From Coriaria nepalensis (lineage: Eukaryota; Streptophyta; Magnoliopsida; Cucurbitales; Coriariaceae), in contig CP114500.1 in NCBI GenBank assembly GCA_027186245.1, positions 5,404,001-5,468,000 of the forward strand: 64,000 nt of DNA, written 5' to 3'. This document shows, one piece after another, positions 61,886-64,000 of the stretch. The stretch's first letter is position 1; the number at the start of each line of letters is the position of its first letter. The notes under the pieces were generated by a model that made no database searches, was not told where the DNA came from, and saw only the letters and a list, made by a program, of their open reading frames with translations. The position numbers and the translations under genes were made by a program.

Positions 61886-62086
61886 TTGAAATAATAATTG
61901 CATAACCTGAACAAAACATATGGGAGAGATTTTTATTGTATTACATCAGCAAAATACCGACATTACATTCCTGATATCAAGCAGGTGTACCGTCCTGAAG
62001 ATAACTCAGAGAATGTGGCAGCTATGATTCAATACTTCTCAAATGTTCTCACTAAACAGGCACGCTGGGAACCATCTACAGCATAG
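61886..62086 (+). pseudogene. Exon-like fragment of an unidentified gene
   Basis: An open frame of good coding character runs NKTYGRDFYCITSAKYRHYI, then PDIKQVYRPEDNSENVAAMI and QYFSNVLTKQARWEPSTA with a TAG stop at 62084-62086. It reads like a conserved protein C-terminus, but I cannot name the family. Two TAA codons sit just before it (about 61889-61895). It lies 160 bases from the NDUFA9 fragment on the opposite strand. Confidence 0.4.
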
Positions 62087-63500
62087 GGCAGGTGTTCATT
62101 TTGTTTCCAGTCACTGGGTATTTTGCTGCAAGGTTATGAACTACAGAATGACTGACTTTAGAATTAGAGTATGCATTTAATTTCTTGTAAATATTCTGAA
62201 AATAAAATTAATGCACTTCATAACAACCAGGACAAGGTCCCAAGATATGGAACCACGAGAAATAATCATATATCCAAGACAGTACAGCACTAAGAAACAT
62301 TGAATAGGAGGCTCCATGAAAATGTCTCTCCAGTATTTAAGTAACTTTGTGGTCTGACATATAATTTTGTGAATCTCAGATGACACGCACTAATGTGGGC
62401 ATTCAAGATAATAAATTTTCCTCAAATCCAATTCCTCTGCAGTAGCTTTAGCTCTAAGAAATCTCGCTGGAGATGATGGAAAAGCCCCTAGGCAGGAAAC
62501 TTAGATAAATCTAATAACACCTCCCTGTTCGTTGGAAATCTGCAAAGTTACAGAAATGGGGGAACCCCAGTTTATCATAATTAAAAGAAAGGCAACCATA
62601 AGCTTGTCAATGGAACTTGTCTACCCACAGTACATGGCAAAATCACAGGGTCCCTTTGGAGACACTTACTTTCTCTTTGGGGACACTCACAAGATAAAAT
62701 CAAGAACATATGCCAAATAGAACTTCAGGCTCCCTTCGGGGACACTTGCTTTCTCTTTAATCCCCAAATTAGGTCCCAAAAGTCCACCTTGGGCTCGTAT
62801 TCAGTATAGGCTCACAAAATGCAACTAAAATATATTATTCTAAACTCAGTTTCGTTAAACTTTTCTTCAATAAGTTTACCCAAAACGAGCCTCATACTTC
62901 AGACTCAAATCTGATGGGACAGAAAATGTACAAGGAATGCAAAGCACGACGTATTAAAAAACCAATATTTAGTTTTTTTGTTTACAGAACACATGATTGA
63001 AACATACATTATTCACAATCAAAAGTATGTGAAATTCACACACTTCCAAGCCTACAACACAGTGTGTAGCATTTCAAAGAACATTTTATGAGAAGTTCAC
63101 AAATCCAGTCAAAGTTTCTCAAAATTTTCCAGCTGAATAACTAGATAAAACCATCATATTCAGCTTTAGAAGAAGATTGGTTTACTGCTAGAGCATATCA
63201 AGATCAAAGGTTAGTTGTTGAACGCCAGATGGCTCACAGGAAAATGTATGAGATTAAGGGTTATTAAATTTGCAATCGTTTGTACAGAATAATTTTTGGC
63301 TTTACTTTAACACTTTACCAAAAAGAGAACCTATAACCATTCCCTAAATTTGGCTCAAAGAAAGTAGACAAAATAAGATCATAACTATTCCCTCAACTGG
63401 GATAGAATCATCACACTCTTCTAAGATGAACTGCTCGAATTGTGTAAGTACATAAAGACAATTAATCTTTGAGACATAAAATGAAAGAGGAGCATTTTTT
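62087..63500. other. Non-coding DNA with short imperfect repeats
   Basis: GGGGACACT(T/C)(A/G)C-type segments recur at about 62655, 62680 and 62738 (GGAGACACTTACTTTCTCTTT, then GGGGACACTCAC, then GGGGACACTTGCTTTCTCTTT). No gene was seen. Confidence 0.4.
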
Positions 63501-64000
63501 ATTCTAGGAGACGCTCACTTTTTCTTGGGTAATGTTAGGGTAGGGATTTAATGGAGAAAATAAAATCTCTCCATGTTAGTTCTCGAGCCTATAAATTGAG
63601 AGGCTTTGCTTGAGTTAAAGAGATGACAAAAATTATTTTATACTCTCCTCTCCCTCTCTCACATTCTCTCTGTTTCTAAAAGAAAAAGTTTTTGTTTGGT
63701 CTGAGAATTTTGGAGCAACACTTCAGCAGTTCGCCTTGGGTCCGATAGTTTACACGCAATCTATTGGAAGGTTTTGACCGTTGAATGTTGGGAGTCGATG
63801 CTCGTTAACCCGGAGCACTGAGAAAATAATTCTGAAAGGGGAACGGATTAGACTTAAGCACATAGAACTTTTCTTGCCTAGTTTTTCCGTTCTTTAATTA
63901 CTTGGTTTATTTTCTACTTTAATATTATGTTGATGATTTTTGGGTACTAATCGGTTTGTTTACTACGAGGTATTTCTTGTTATTTTTCGGGTTGGTTCGG
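63500..64000 (+). repeat. LTR-like repeat, copy 2, running off the window
   Basis: A TATA box CCTATAAATTGAG at about 63588-63600 precedes a CT-rich leader and then a segment (63738-64000) homologous to 32991-33251, in the same orientation. It looks like U3-R-U5 of an LTR. The end lies beyond the window. Confidence 0.55.

Overview
The window is nuclear DNA of a eudicot plant. The genes have many short GT-AG introns and AT-rich intergenic DNA, the proteins belong to plant families (PHR1-type MYB-CC, plant LRR receptor kinase, ROP-type RhoGDI, plant mobile domain), there is an intron-bearing elongator tRNA-Met, and plant retrotransposon debris fills the gaps. Nothing looks bacterial, viral or organellar. 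I could not fix the genus.

Layout. 1-5.3 kb: a broken Ty1/copia element, cut in its RNase H region by a small non-autonomous hAT-like element. 5.3-21.3 kb: a gene-dense block with a TPR-like protein (+), a G3BP-like NTF2/RRM protein (-) and the U1 snRNP splicing factor PRP39 (-, 14 exons counting a 5'UTR exon). 21.4-28.1 kb: repeat-rich, with a plant-mobile-domain pseudogene and LTR-like sequence. 28.2-32 kb: ribosomal protein uL14/RPL23 (+) and a small plant-specific protein (+). 32-37 kb: LTR-like and hAT remnants. 37.3-43 kb: a decayed MYB-CC gene (+) converging on an intact 1221-aa LRR receptor kinase (-). 43-46 kb: AT-rich intergenic DNA. 46-49.4 kb: an unknown plant protein (+), a tRNA-Met (-) and an hnRNP A/B-like two-RRM protein (+). 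50-54.5 kb: a decayed copia element followed by a hAT-like element with a palindromic array. 55-56.5 kb: RhoGDI (-). 57-58.4 kb: the 3' end of a Ty3/gypsy chromovirus with its LTR. 58.4-64 kb: mostly non-coding, with a doubtful small ORF, a complex I NDUFA9 exon fragment, another exon-like fragment, and an LTR-like repeat that also occurs at 33.0 kb.

The genes are independent housekeeping and regulatory genes, not a pathway cluster, although several act on RNA (G3BP-like, PRP39, hnRNP-like, RPL23, tRNA-Met). Exon structures were worked out by hand from splice signals, reading phase and family conservation. Every intact gene closes to a whole number of codons.

The most unusual signal is in RPL23. 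The full 140-aa family-length protein is obtained only if the last intron is spliced from a GA, not GT, 5' splice site. I did not find a convincing wholly new biological system.
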